A stretch of DNA of 64,000 nucleotides from Pseudomonas sp. PDM14. GTDB taxonomy: Bacteria > Pseudomonadota > Gammaproteobacteria > Pseudomonadales > Pseudomonadaceae. Both the position numbers and the translations under genes were made by a program. The DNA is taken from positions 248,001 through 312,000 of the forward strand of contig NZ_JACVAQ010000001.1 of NCBI RefSeq assembly GCF_014851905.1. Reading direction: 5' to 3'. Shown in pieces: positions 6,921 to 15,470 of the stretch (the stretch's first letter is position 1; the number at the start of each line of letters is the position of its first letter). A model generated the notes under the pieces. That model did no database searches and had not been told where the DNA came from. It saw only the letters and a list, made by a program, of their open reading frames with translations.

Positions 6921-9554
6921 CTAGCCGGCGCGGCGCGCCAGGAGAAAGCTCAGCGTGGTCTTCAGCTTCATCGGTTTCACCGGCTTGTGCAGCAGCGTAT
7001 GCCCCAGCTCGCGCAGGCTCTGCTTGAGTTCGTTGCTGTAGTTGGCGGTCACCATCAGCGCCGGCAGCGGTTCGCCGCGGCGGGCGTTGATCGCGGTGAC
7101 GGCCTGCACGCCGTCGCGGCCGTCGTCGAGGTGGTAGTCGGCGATCAGCACGTCAGCCTCGGCGTGGTAGTTGTCCACCTGCCGCGCCAGATCGTCCTCG
7201 GACAGCGCGGTGACCACCCGGCAGCCCCAGCCTTCGAGCAGGATGCGCATGCCGGCGCAGATCGCCGCATCGTTATCCAGTACCCACACCCGCGCGCCCT
7301 GCAGGCACTCCACCGCCAGCGGCAGAGCTTGCGGCGCCTGTTGCAGCACGCTGAGGCGCCGGGTCAGCGGCACCTCGATGGCGAACATCGAGCCCTGCCC
7401 CAGGCGTGAACGCACGCGCACGCGGTGGCCGAGCATGCGCACGATCTTGTCGACGATGGCCAGGCCCAGGCCCAGGCCGCGGTCCTGGTGATGCTGGCCC
7501 TCGCCGCGCTTGAACTCCTGGAACACCTCGTCGAGCTTGTCTTCGGCGATACCCATGCCGGTGTCCCACACCTCGATCGAGAGGATCTGCCCACGGCGCC
7601 GACAGCCGAGCAGGATGCGCCCCTTGGCGGTGTAGCGGATGGCGTTGGTCAGCAGGTTGCGCAGGATGCGCGCGAGCAGCTGGATGTCGCTGCGCACCCA
7701 GGCCGAGCTGGGCACGAACTGCAGCACCAGGCCCTCGCTGGCGGCGTGCTGGCGGAACTCGGCGGCGAGGTTTTCCAGCAAGTCGCCGACGGCGAAGCTG
7801 GAGATGTCCGGCTTGATCACCCCGGCATCCAGCTTGGAAATGTCGACCAGGGTGCCAAGCAGGTTTTCCACGTCCTCCAGGGAGTTGCTGACGTTGCGGA
7901 TCAGCCCGTGGCTGGCCTCGCTATGGCGCTGTTCGAGCAAGGCGCTGGTGAACAGCCGCGCGGCGTTGAGCGGTTGCAGCAGGTCATGGCTGACGGCGGC
8001 GAGGAACTTGGTCTTCGACAGGTTGGCCTGTTCGGCTTCCTGCTTGGCTTCGCGCAGGCGTGATTCGACCCGGCTGCGCTCGCCGATCTCGCCGACCAGC
8101 TGGCGGTTGAGGCTGGTCAGTTCGGCGGTGCGCTCGCGCACACGCAGTTCGAGGTTCTGGTAGGCCTGGTGCAACGCCTCGGAGGTGCGCCGGCGCTCGG
8201 TGATGTCGCGGATCAGCACGAAGATGCCGACCACCTCGCCACTGGCCTGCCGGTTCGGCACGTAGGAGCGCAGCATGTAGCGCTCCTGCCCGGCGAAGTT
8301 GGTCTCGGCCATCTCGAAGGTCACGCTCTCGCCGGACAGCGCACGGCCCACATAGGGCTCCAGGCGCCGCCAGTGCTCCTCGTTGTGCACCTCGCGCAGG
8401 CTCTGGCCGAGCATGCCTTCGCGCGGCCAGTGGTACCACTCCTCGTAGACCTTGTTGGTGAACTCGTAGACCAGGTCGGCATTGAGGTAGGCGATCAGCG
8501 CCGGCACATGGTCGGTGATCAGGCGAATCCAGCGTTCGCTCTCGCTCAGCGCCTGGGCCTGGCGGAAGCGCTCGGTGATGTCGGTGAAGGTGTTGACGAA
8601 GCCGCCAGTGGGCAGCGGGTGGGTGCGCACTTCGAGCATGCGCCCGTCGAACAGGCGCTGCTCGCACTCCAGCAGCGGCGCGCCCTGGGCGTCCAGGCTG
8701 GCCGGCGTGAGCAGGGCCAGCTCGCTGTCGGCCATGACTTCGGCAAACGGCCGGTGCGCCTCGATCGGCGCCAACCCGCAGAGTTCGAGGAAACGGTGGT
8801 TCCACAACTCCAGGGTGCCGTCGGCGTTGACCATCGCCACGCCCTGGGACAGGTTGTCGACGGCGCGCTGTAGCAGCCGCGACTTCTGCGCCAGGGCCTG
8901 TTCGCGGCGCTGGGTTTCGCTCTGCTTCAGCTCGGTGATGTCGGTGTAGAGGATCACCAGGCCGCCTTCGCGGGTCGGCCGCTCACTGACCTGCACCCAG
9001 CGCCCGCTCATCAGGCGGAACACCGTGTGGCCCTCGCCACGGCCGCGGTGCTCCTCGACGATCAGGCCGGTGCTCTCGGCCAGGCGCTTGATCTCCGACA
9101 GGCGCGTGCCGGCGGCGATGCGCGCCCGCGTGCGCGACCAGAATTCCTTGAAACGGCTGTTGAACAGGACGATGCGCTGGTCCTTGTCGAACAGTACGAA
9201 GGCGTCGGAGATGCTCTCGATGGCGTCGATCAGGTGCTGGTGCGCGGTCTCGGCCCGCAGGCGTGCATCGCTGAGCAGCTGGTTGCTGGACTTCAGCTCG
9301 GTCATCGCCTGGTTCAGCGCGTCGGTGCGCTCGCGCACCTGTTCGGCCAGCACCACCGAATGCTGGAACGCCGCGTAGCCGTCCGAACGCAGCGAATGGC
9401 CGGACTCCACGCGCTCGATCAGCGCCGCGTTGATCGTGCGCAGGCGTGCGTTTTCCGCCTCCAGGGCGGCCAGGCGCGCCTCGCCGTCACTCGTGCGCGC
9501 GGCCTGGGCGTCCAATGGCAACCCCGGTGAAGGTCTGGTTGATGTGCATGCCAT
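6921..9554 (-). CDS. nahK: NahK-type multi-PAS hybrid histidine kinase
   Basis: An 877-residue cytoplasmic hybrid kinase. Order: coiled coil (about 25-100), three PAS domains (about 107-210, 228-330, 340-455), a second coiled coil, dimerisation domain with phospho-acceptor His523 in SHDLLQPLN, ATPase domain (DTGMGIAEDK, GLGLGLAIV), and a C-terminal receiver (about 755-877) with Asp806. There are no membrane segments. It matches NahK/ErcS' (PA1976), which in P. aeruginosa is regulated by the neighbouring NO/heme sensor NosP and feeds phosphate to other signalling proteins. The ATG at 9554 overlaps nosP by 68 bases; TTG codons about 30-40 bases downstream are possible alternative starts that would shorten the protein by roughly 10-13 residues. 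Confidence 0.9.
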   Translation of the reverse strand: MACTSTRPSPGLPLDAQAARTSDGEARLAALEAENARLRTINAALIERVESGHSLRSDGYAAFQHSVVLAEQVRERTDALNQAMTELKSSNQLLSDARLRAETAHQHLIDAIESISDAFVLFDKDQRIVLFNSRFKEFWSRTRARIAAGTRLSEIKRLAESTGLIVEEHRGRGEGHTVFRLMSGRWVQVSERPTREGGLVILYTDITELKQSETQRREQALAQKSRLLQRAVDNLSQGVAMVNADGTLELWNHRFLELCGLAPIEAHRPFAEVMADSELALLTPASLDAQGAPLLECEQRLFDGRMLEVRTHPLPTGGFVNTFTDITERFRQAQALSESERWIRLITDHVPALIAYLNADLVYEFTNKVYEEWYHWPREGMLGQSLREVHNEEHWRRLEPYVGRALSGESVTFEMAETNFAGQERYMLRSYVPNRQASGEVVGIFVLIRDITERRRTSEALHQAYQNLELRVRERTAELTSLNRQLVGEIGERSRVESRLREAKQEAEQANLSKTKFLAAVSHDLLQPLNAARLFTSALLEQRHSEASHGLIRNVSNSLEDVENLLGTLVDISKLDAGVIKPDISSFAVGDLLENLAAEFRQHAASEGLVLQFVPSSAWVRSDIQLLARILRNLLTNAIRYTAKGRILLGCRRRGQILSIEVWDTGMGIAEDKLDEVFQEFKRGEGQHHQDRGLGLGLAIVDKIVRMLGHRVRVRSRLGQGSMFAIEVPLTRRLSVLQQAPQALPLAVECLQGARVWVLDNDAAICAGMRILLEGWGCRVVTALSEDDLARQVDNYHAEADVLIADYHLDDGRDGVQAVTAINARRGEPLPALMVTANYSNELKQSLRELGHTLLHKPVKPMKLKTTLSFLLARRAG

Positions 9555-10647
9555 TGAACTGTTCCCCGTAGGTGTTGAAGCCGATCACCCGCTGCTCGCG
9601 GAGAAAGTCGGAGACATCGCTCATGCTGCTGCCCGCCGAGACCTCCAGGCGGCGCAACACGCAGTCGCAGCCGATGGTCAGCAGCGGCGGGCCGAGGCGC
9701 GCGCGCAGGCGCTCGAACTGCTGCTGCAGGTTGGGCATCAGCGGGCCGGGCGTCATCGCAGTGAGGACGATGCCGTTCTCCACCGCGCAGTAGAACGTCA
9801 GGCTGCGGTCGGCGTTGACCTGCTGGATCGAGCGAATGTAGTACTGGTCCTTGATGCGCACGGCCAGCGGGTGTGCGGCGAAGGTGCGCATGTCCAGATC
9901 GGCCAGCGGCACGCCGATCAGCCGCGCGTACTCCTCGGCCGCCGGTGCGGCATTCAGTTCGTAGACCCGACGCAGCTCGGAGTCGGCCTGGGTGACCACC
10001 AGTTTCTCCTGGCGCGGCTCGATGTGGTGGGTGGTGAACACCTCGAAATCCAGCCAGGTATTGACCAGCACCACCACGGCCGCACCGCTGTGAAACTCGC
10101 CGTCGTAGTAGACGTGGGTGCAGGTCAGGTGGTTGTCGTCGCCGGCCGAACCGCCGAAGTGCGGGATGCTGCCCAGCGCGGCGCTGAGCGCGGCGAGCAC
10201 CACTTCCTCACGGCTGGAAAGGCCGTCGAGCAGGGTCAGGGCAAAGCTGTGGTCGGTGATCGGCGCCAGCGCGTTGCCGCGACAGTCGCGCACCAGGCGT
10301 TCGACCAGTTGTTGGGCGTCGATCAGGTTGAAGCGGTCCATCTCGTCGATCAGCGCGCTGGCGATGGAGAAGTTGCGGTGATCGAAGCCGATGGCGCTGA
10401 CGCAGCCCTGGCCATAGCCCTGCGCAGTGATCTCGCCGGCGGTGGTGCAACCGACCACGCGGATACCGCCAAAGTACTCGTGCAGCGCCGGGCCGAGGCT
10501 GGCCAGGTCGTATTCCGCCGAGCAGAAGAACAGCACGAAACCCAGATCCGGGTGCATCAACTGGCGCGCCAGTTCCTGCGCCACCGACTCGGCATCGCGG
10601 GCATGCGATACGGCAGTGACGACACCTTCAGTTTCCCCACGCCGCAT
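9487..10647 (-). CDS. nosP: NosP, FIST-domain heme/nitric-oxide sensor
   Basis: A 386-residue cytoplasmic protein with FIST_N (about 25-215: VGCTTAGEI, GGSAGDD) followed by FIST_C (about 220-365: EYARLIGVPL, IGCDCVLRR). FIST proteins are ligand sensors coupled to signalling proteins. In P. aeruginosa the homologue NosP (PA1975) binds heme and NO and inhibits the kinase encoded next to it. Here the kinase gene directly follows and overlaps it, so the two are surely coexpressed. Several His residues are present, but I cannot decide the heme ligand from sequence alone. Confidence 0.9.
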   Translation of the reverse strand: MRRGETEGVVTAVSHARDAESVAQELARQLMHPDLGFVLFFCSAEYDLASLGPALHEYFGGIRVVGCTTAGEITAQGYGQGCVSAIGFDHRNFSIASALIDEMDRFNLIDAQQLVERLVRDCRGNALAPITDHSFALTLLDGLSSREEVVLAALSAALGSIPHFGGSAGDDNHLTCTHVYYDGEFHSGAAVVVLVNTWLDFEVFTTHHIEPRQEKLVVTQADSELRRVYELNAAPAAEEYARLIGVPLADLDMRTFAAHPLAVRIKDQYYIRSIQQVNADRSLTFYCAVENGIVLTAMTPGPLMPNLQQQFERLRARLGPPLLTIGCDCVLRRLEVSAGSSMSDVSDFLREQRVIGFNTYGEQFNGMHINQTFTGVAIGRPGRAHE

Positions 10648-10714
10648 CGGCCCACCCCATCAACATCTGTTGCCGTAGTGGTCATTCTAGGAAGCGGCCC
10701 GGGCGCGCCCCATG

Positions 10715-10749
10715 CTACTTGGGTCGCGAAGGGTCTAGTCCGAAAGTAG
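10715..10749. promoter_or_regulatory. regulatory box 3 upstream of nosP
   Basis: CTACTT at 10715-10720 and AAGTAG at 10744-10749 form inverted ends about 35 bases long. The left part reads TACTTGGGTCG, ten of eleven bases identical to box 2 at 4241. It lies 68 bases before the nosP start, in the orientation opposite to transcription. Candidate regulator site. Confidence 0.35.
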
Positions 10750-10840
10750 CGCTCGGACGGACGGCAATGGAGTGGGCTGGTCACCCAGAGGACGAAGCCT
10801 GCCCATCGGCCTCAGGCGCGGCTTCGGTCGTTGCTCTGAC

Positions 10841-10897
10841 GTAGGGGCGCCGTGCGCACCGCAAATGCCGGCGGTGCGCACGGCATGCACACCCTAC
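10841..10897. repeat. GTAGGG...CCCTAC palindromic repeat
   Basis: An imperfect palindrome: GTAGGGGCGCCGTGCGCACCG at the left, CGGTGCGCACGG and CACCCTAC at the right, about 57 bases in total. A second member is at 12872-12925 and a fragment at about 6876-6897. It immediately precedes the stop of the gene on the minus strand and could act as its terminator hairpin. Confidence 0.6.
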
Positions 10898-10904
10898 GGG
10901 CGGA

Positions 10905-11294
10905 TCAGAGCGGCCAGCACAGCAGCGTTACCAGCAGCATGCCGCTGTAGAAGCCAATCTCCAGGGTTTCGCTGAGCGGCTGGATGCGCCGCAGCGCGCC
11001 GTAGATATGCACCAGGATCATCAGCAGGGCGACCGCCGCAAGCACCTGGTAGGTGAACAGCAACGCCTCGCCGGTCAGCGCGGCGCGCAGCATCAGCGCT
11101 TCGACGATGAGGATGAACGCGCCCAGGCAGCGGCCAAAGTAGATCGCCAGGTGGGTTTCGCGGGGAATCGCCCAACCCATCAGGCGCGCCCACAGCAGCG
11201 GTACGCAGAAGATCGGCAAGGCGAATACCAGGGTGGTGCCGATGGCCAGCCAGAGGAGGAAGTCCTGGCTGTAAGCAGTCCAGAGTCCAATCAC
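10905..11294 (-). CDS. small integral membrane protein, unknown
   Basis: A 129-residue protein with four predicted membrane helices (WLAIGTTLVFALPIFCVPLL; IYFGRCLGAFILIVEALML; TYQVLAAVALLMILVHIYG; IGFYSGMLLVTLLC). I recognise no family motif. It lies 111 bases downstream of the porin on the same strand and may be transcribed with it. Confidence 0.7.
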   Translation of the reverse strand: MIGLWTAYSQDFLLWLAIGTTLVFALPIFCVPLLWARLMGWAIPRETHLAIYFGRCLGAFILIVEALMLRAALTGEALLFTYQVLAAVALLMILVHIYGALRRIQPLSETLEIGFYSGMLLVTLLCWPL

Positions 11295-11405
11295 GGTGAT
11301 GTTCCTTGTTGTTATGAAAGAAGGCGGGCCACTTGCTCGTGCCCACCTTTCCGGTCCCTGCGGCGAACCGGCATCACCGGCTCGCTGGGGTATTGCGCAG
11401 CTGGC

Positions 11406-12590
11406 TTACCAGTTGAGGACGGCACCGACGGCGAAGGTGTCGGAATCCTCGTTGAGGCCGCTGCCTTCGGCCGCGTCGATCTCGTACTGGTTGTACTCGG
11501 CGACCAGCTTGAGGTTGTCGTTGATGGTGCGGAAATAGGCGATGCCGCGGGTCTCGTAGTCGGCTGCAACGCCCAGGCCGTTGCCGTCGTCCTCGGTCTT
11601 GCCGTAGGACAGGGCGAAGCGGTTCTTGCCGAAGGTGTAGGAGCCCTGCAGCAGATAGCCGTCGCTGTCGATATCGCGCAGGGTCGGCTCGCCCAGGTTG
11701 TTGGTGAAGAACGGGTTGATGCCCTTGGCCTGGAAGCCCGAAGCGGTCACCGAGAAGCCGGCGATCTTTGCCTGCACGCCGTAGCCGAGGCCCTTGGAGG
11801 TCACGTCGTCGACCGAGTCGTCGGTGTTTTCCGAGGTCTGGTAGGCCCCGTTGAGCCAGGAGTAAATGGTCGCGCCAGCGGCATCGAACTGGTAGCTGAC
11901 TTCCGACTCGTAGCGCGGCTGGTCCTGGTAGGCCTTGCCGACGGCGCTGTCGTCGTTGGTGTCGACCGGGTCCATGATGCCGACCGCGAAACGCAGGCCT
12001 TCGGCCAGGTTGTTGTTGCGGTAGGTGATCTGCGAGGTCGGGAACGGGTACGGGTAGCCGGTGCCGATGTTGCCGAAGGACACGCCGGTGCCGTCGACCA
12101 GGCCCAGGGTGTCGCTGGAGTTGCCGTAACCGGCGAGCATCTCGTCGAGGAAGATGTTCGAGCGCGAGAACAGACCGAAGTCCTTACCGACCAGCACTTC
12201 GCCCCACTCCGGGTTGGCCACGGTGCCGTAGAACTGACGCACGTCGATGGCGGTGTCGGTGCCGTTGGTTTCGCTGTCGTTGATGGTCACCCAGAAGGAG
12301 GCGCGGCCACCGAGCTTGAGGTCGTCGACCTGCTTGCCGAAGTTGAAGCCCAGCCAGTTGGGCAGAAAGCCCATCTTGACGCGCGACTGACGGCGGTCGA
12401 ACTGATCGCCCTCGCGGTCGATGTCGGTGTTCACATAGAAGGCGTTGATGTAGCCGTCGGTGGAAAAGGTGGTGTCATCCTTGTCGTACAGCATGATCTC
12501 GGCACTGGCCTGTTGGCTCAGGCCGCAGACCAGCGCGGTGGCAATGGCGAAAGGCAGCAGCTTGGGGGTGGCGATATTTTTGTTGTTCAT
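11406..12590 (-). CDS. outer-membrane porin (Gram-negative porin superfamily)
   Basis: A 394-residue porin. The signal peptide is about 1-30, cleaved after QQASA. The mature protein has alternating beta strands rich in Tyr, Asp and Gly (for example NAFYVNTDI, YLLQGSYTFGKNRFALSYG) and ends with AVGAVLNW, the aromatic C-terminus typical of barrel proteins recognised by BamA. The start is set at the ATG at 12590 with GGAGAG just upstream. Placement between nosP and pqqF suggests it admits substrates of the periplasmic oxidation system; the substrate is not deducible. Confidence 0.88.
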   Translation of the reverse strand: MNNKNIATPKLLPFAIATALVCGLSQQASAEIMLYDKDDTTFSTDGYINAFYVNTDIDREGDQFDRRQSRVKMGFLPNWLGFNFGKQVDDLKLGGRASFWVTINDSETNGTDTAIDVRQFYGTVANPEWGEVLVGKDFGLFSRSNIFLDEMLAGYGNSSDTLGLVDGTGVSFGNIGTGYPYPFPTSQITYRNNNLAEGLRFAVGIMDPVDTNDDSAVGKAYQDQPRYESEVSYQFDAAGATIYSWLNGAYQTSENTDDSVDDVTSKGLGYGVQAKIAGFSVTASGFQAKGINPFFTNNLGEPTLRDIDSDGYLLQGSYTFGKNRFALSYGKTEDDGNGLGVAADYETRGIAYFRTINDNLKLVAEYNQYEIDAAEGSGLNEDSDTFAVGAVLNW

Positions 12591-12936
12591 GGCGCTCTCC
12601 GAGGCGTGGGACGACTGCCGGGCAGTCGCGTCGGAGGGATTATTCGGAGCCACCCGCAGCCGCCATACGCTGCCTTGGACGCAAAGCGCCACTGCTTTGC
12701 GGGCGCGTCCGAGGTCGTGCACCGACCCGGCGCAAAAGCGCTACACCCGAAGCAGCAGAAAGTCGTACACCCGACGACAGGCACCCGCTACTTGCGCACG
12801 ATGAGCTGCGCGGATGCGCAATCAGCGCGGAAGAAGGCGTGGGCGGACGGCGAGCCAGGGGCGATGCTGCCGTAGGGTGCGCCGGGCGCGCCGCAGCCCC
12901 ATGCGGGGATAACGGCGCACCCTACACGGCGTTACG
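12591..12936. other. intergenic region upstream of the porin
   Basis: 346 bases without a convincing gene. The part nearest the porin should contain its promoter on the minus strand, but no clear -35/-10 pair stands out. GCAAAGCGCC and its near-complement (ACTGCTTTGCGGGCGC) form a hairpin around 12700. The distal end holds the palindromic repeat at 12872-12925, just beyond the pqqF stop. Confidence 0.5.
12872..12925. repeat. GTAGGGTGCGCCG palindromic repeat
   Basis: GTAGGGTGCGCCG (12872-12884) and CGGCGCACCCTAC (12913-12925) are exact inverted copies around a loop that itself folds (CCGCA...TGCGG). It belongs to the same family as 10841-10897 and sits 12 bases after the pqqF stop, where it may serve as a terminator hairpin. 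Confidence 0.75.
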
Positions 12937-15456
12937 TCAGGAATTGGCGGGCGGGCGCGCCTGGTTGCTCAACACCAGCCAGGGCTGTTCGAGCAGGTGC
13001 TGCAGCTGATCGGCCAGTTGGCGTGGAGTGACGCTGGCAAGCGCTGCTAGCTGGTCATGCGGATAGTCGTCCAGCTGCCCGGCGAGCCAGGCCTGGCAGA
13101 ACGTCTGCGCGCCCTCCTCCAGGCTGCTGCCGGCACGCTGCAGCTGGCTGCTGGTGCGCTCGACGGCGGCGTTCCAGCTGCCTGCATCGAGCGCCGCGAG
13201 CACCTGTGCCTGCTGCTGGATGAAGTGCTGCAACGCTGTCCAGATCGCACGTGCATCGGCACTGGCAGACTGCACGGCGAACAGCAGGCCGGCCTGCCCA
13301 TCGAACAGCCGATGGCCGCAGAACAGCGCGTAACCCAGTTGCAGCTCCTCACGCAGACGACGCTGGAATGGCGTGGCCAGCAACTGCCCGAGCAGTTGCC
13401 AGGCAACCGCGCCATGCACCCCGGCAGGCGCCGGCACGAACAGCAGCAACGCGCATTCCTCGCCTGGCAGCGCCTGTATCTGCCAGCGTGAACCGCCGAG
13501 TGCGAGGCCGGGCCTCGGCGCGGTGGGCTCGCAACCCACGCCCTGTTCGTCCAGCAGCGCCGCCAGTTGCCCAGCCAGTACGCGGTCATCGCTCAGCAGC
13601 AGTGTCGAGGCCTGCACCGGCAGGTGCGGCAACGCGGCCGCAGTCGGGCCGGCCAGTTGCCGCGGCAATGCCTGCAACAACTGGCGCAAGGCGATGCCCG
13701 AACCTGGCGCCGGAGCGGCGGTGTGATCGGCCAGCGGCCAGGGTTCGCGCAGCACGCCAACGGCGTGGTGCAGCACGGCTGGTAGCGCGTTGCCCGCACC
13801 GAGCAACTGCAGGTTCAGGGCGCTGCCGCGCTGGCGCAGGTCGAGGCGCACACCCTGCTGCCAGGCCTGGGCCTGCACGGGCTCAAGGCGCTGTTGCAGC
13901 TGCTGCAGGCGCGCACCTTGGCCGACGCTATCCGGCCACAGCAGAAACAGCGCTGCCACGCTCGGATCGCCCCACGGCGGTCGCTGTAGCGCGCCGCGCC
14001 AGGTCGCCGGTGCACGCCTTGGGTGAATCAGTGGCGCCGGCCACGCAGCGCTCGGCAGACGTAACTCCAGCATCTCGCTCGCGGGCAATGACTCCGGCGC
14101 CAGCGCCAGCTCGAAGCCAGCGTCGACCCGCGCAGCCACCTCGCGCGAGTCGGCGCTCAGCAGCAAAAACTGCCCGGCGCGCAGCTGGGCGATCAGCGCG
14201 TCGAGACTGGCGGCAGCCTGGCGGTGGTCGGGTTGTTCCAGCAGGTAGCGAGCCTTTTCCAGGGCGCCAAGGATGGGCCAGCGCCGCGCCAGAATGGCCT
14301 GGCAGTGCGCCACGCCGTCCGCGCCGAACAGCTGCGCCCGGCAATGCGCCAGCAGCTGCACCAGCACCTGCGACAAGGTCGCGCGCCGGACGAAACCCTC
14401 GGCCTGCAACTGGAAATCCGCCAGCAGCAGGGCCTGCTCGTCCTGACCATGCAGCAGGCGCCACACCAGCGTCGAGGCCAGCCCGCTGGCGCGCAGGGCC
14501 TCGGTGAGGCTGCCCGGCGCCGTCGACTCAAGCATCAGGTTCAGGTAGCCGAGCAGAGCCGAGGCGCCCTGCCCGTCACGCTCCAGCGCCACCGCCAGCA
14601 CGCCACGGGCGATGCGGCCCGGCACCTGCAACTGCAACGCCGACGTGCCGTTCAGGCCCAGTTGCGGCGGGGGCTCATGGGCAAGCGGATCGCGCGTGCC
14701 GGCCAGGTCCTGCAGCAACGGGCGCAGCACCGGCAACCCCTGCGTCGCCGCATGCCGGCTGACGACCACCAGCCGCACCCGCGCCTGGCGGTAGATACGT
14801 CGGTGATAGTCCAGCAATGCCGCCTGGAAGGCCGCGTCTTCGACCGGCAGGCTGCTGCGCCGGCCGGCCTGGAACCGCGCGGCGCCATGCTGCGGGTTCA
14901 GCACCTGGCCCACGGCCGCGTCGATCAGCGTGTCGACATCGGTCGCGCGCAAGCGGAACTCGGCCTCCAGCACGTCGCGTTCGGCCACTTGCACTGCCGA
15001 GTCGAGCAGTGGCCGCTGCAACTGGTCGACCAGCCGCGCGCAGGCCGCTGCCAGCTGCGTCTCGTCGATCTGCAAATGAAACAGAGTGTGCGTGCCGCGC
15101 GTGCTGGCATTGACCTGGCCACCGTGGGCCTGCACATGACTCATCAGGCCATCGCCTGGCGCGAAGCCCTGGCTGCCACGAAACACCAGGTGTTCGAGAA
15201 AATGCGCCAGGCCCGGATAGGCGAGCGGCTCGTGATGGCTGCCACCGTCCAGTTGCAGCGCCAGCGCCGCCTGCAACGCCTGCGGCGCGTGCAGCCAGAC
15301 CAGCTCGAGCCCGGGGCCCAGCCATTCGTGATGAATCTGCTCGCCGGACGCCAGCACGCCGCCACTCCCGCAATCGTCGAGAGCCCTAGCCTCCTCCTCT
15401 GTGCGGGTGGCAGGCAATACTGCTTTGGCAGCAAGGCGTACATGCGCAAAAGGCAC
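12937..15456 (-). CDS. pqqF: PqqF, M16-family protease of PQQ biosynthesis
   Basis: An 839-residue insulinase/pitrilysin-type metallopeptidase. The inverted zinc motif HxxEH is HFLEH at 85-89, with the further acidic ligand region in ERDVLEAEF. The rest holds the repeated M16 halves, including GYALFCGHRLFDGQAG in the C-terminal half. PqqF, usually with PqqG, cuts the PqqA precursor peptide after PqqE has crosslinked Glu and Tyr. The identification rests on family character plus the surrounding PQQ-linked genes; another M16 protease is the alternative. The N-terminus is uncertain. pqqA-E are not in this window. It lies 14 bases after the HMG-CoA reductase-like gene on the same strand. Confidence 0.8.
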   Translation of the reverse strand: MPFAHVRLAAKAVLPATRTEEEARALDDCGSGGVLASGEQIHHEWLGPGLELVWLHAPQALQAALALQLDGGSHHEPLAYPGLAHFLEHLVFRGSQGFAPGDGLMSHVQAHGGQVNASTRGTHTLFHLQIDETQLAAACARLVDQLQRPLLDSAVQVAERDVLEAEFRLRATDVDTLIDAAVGQVLNPQHGAARFQAGRRSSLPVEDAAFQAALLDYHRRIYRQARVRLVVVSRHAATQGLPVLRPLLQDLAGTRDPLAHEPPPQLGLNGTSALQLQVPGRIARGVLAVALERDGQGASALLGYLNLMLESTAPGSLTEALRASGLASTLVWRLLHGQDEQALLLADFQLQAEGFVRRATLSQVLVQLLAHCRAQLFGADGVAHCQAILARRWPILGALEKARYLLEQPDHRQAAASLDALIAQLRAGQFLLLSADSREVAARVDAGFELALAPESLPASEMLELRLPSAAWPAPLIHPRRAPATWRGALQRPPWGDPSVAALFLLWPDSVGQGARLQQLQQRLEPVQAQAWQQGVRLDLRQRGSALNLQLLGAGNALPAVLHHAVGVLREPWPLADHTAAPAPGSGIALRQLLQALPRQLAGPTAAALPHLPVQASTLLLSDDRVLAGQLAALLDEQGVGCEPTAPRPGLALGGSRWQIQALPGEECALLLFVPAPAGVHGAVAWQLLGQLLATPFQRRLREELQLGYALFCGHRLFDGQAGLLFAVQSASADARAIWTALQHFIQQQAQVLAALDAGSWNAAVERTSSQLQRAGSSLEEGAQTFCQAWLAGQLDDYPHDQLAALASVTPRQLADQLQHLLEQPWLVLSNQARPPANS

Positions 15457-15470
15457 GAGCAGTGTTCTTC

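Noticed and set aside
11007..12875. 622-codon plus-strand open frame across the porin and membrane protein genes
   Set aside because: Antisense shadow of the porin, whose signal peptide and barrel C-terminus are unambiguous; composition is Val/Gly/Asp-rich and low in complexity.
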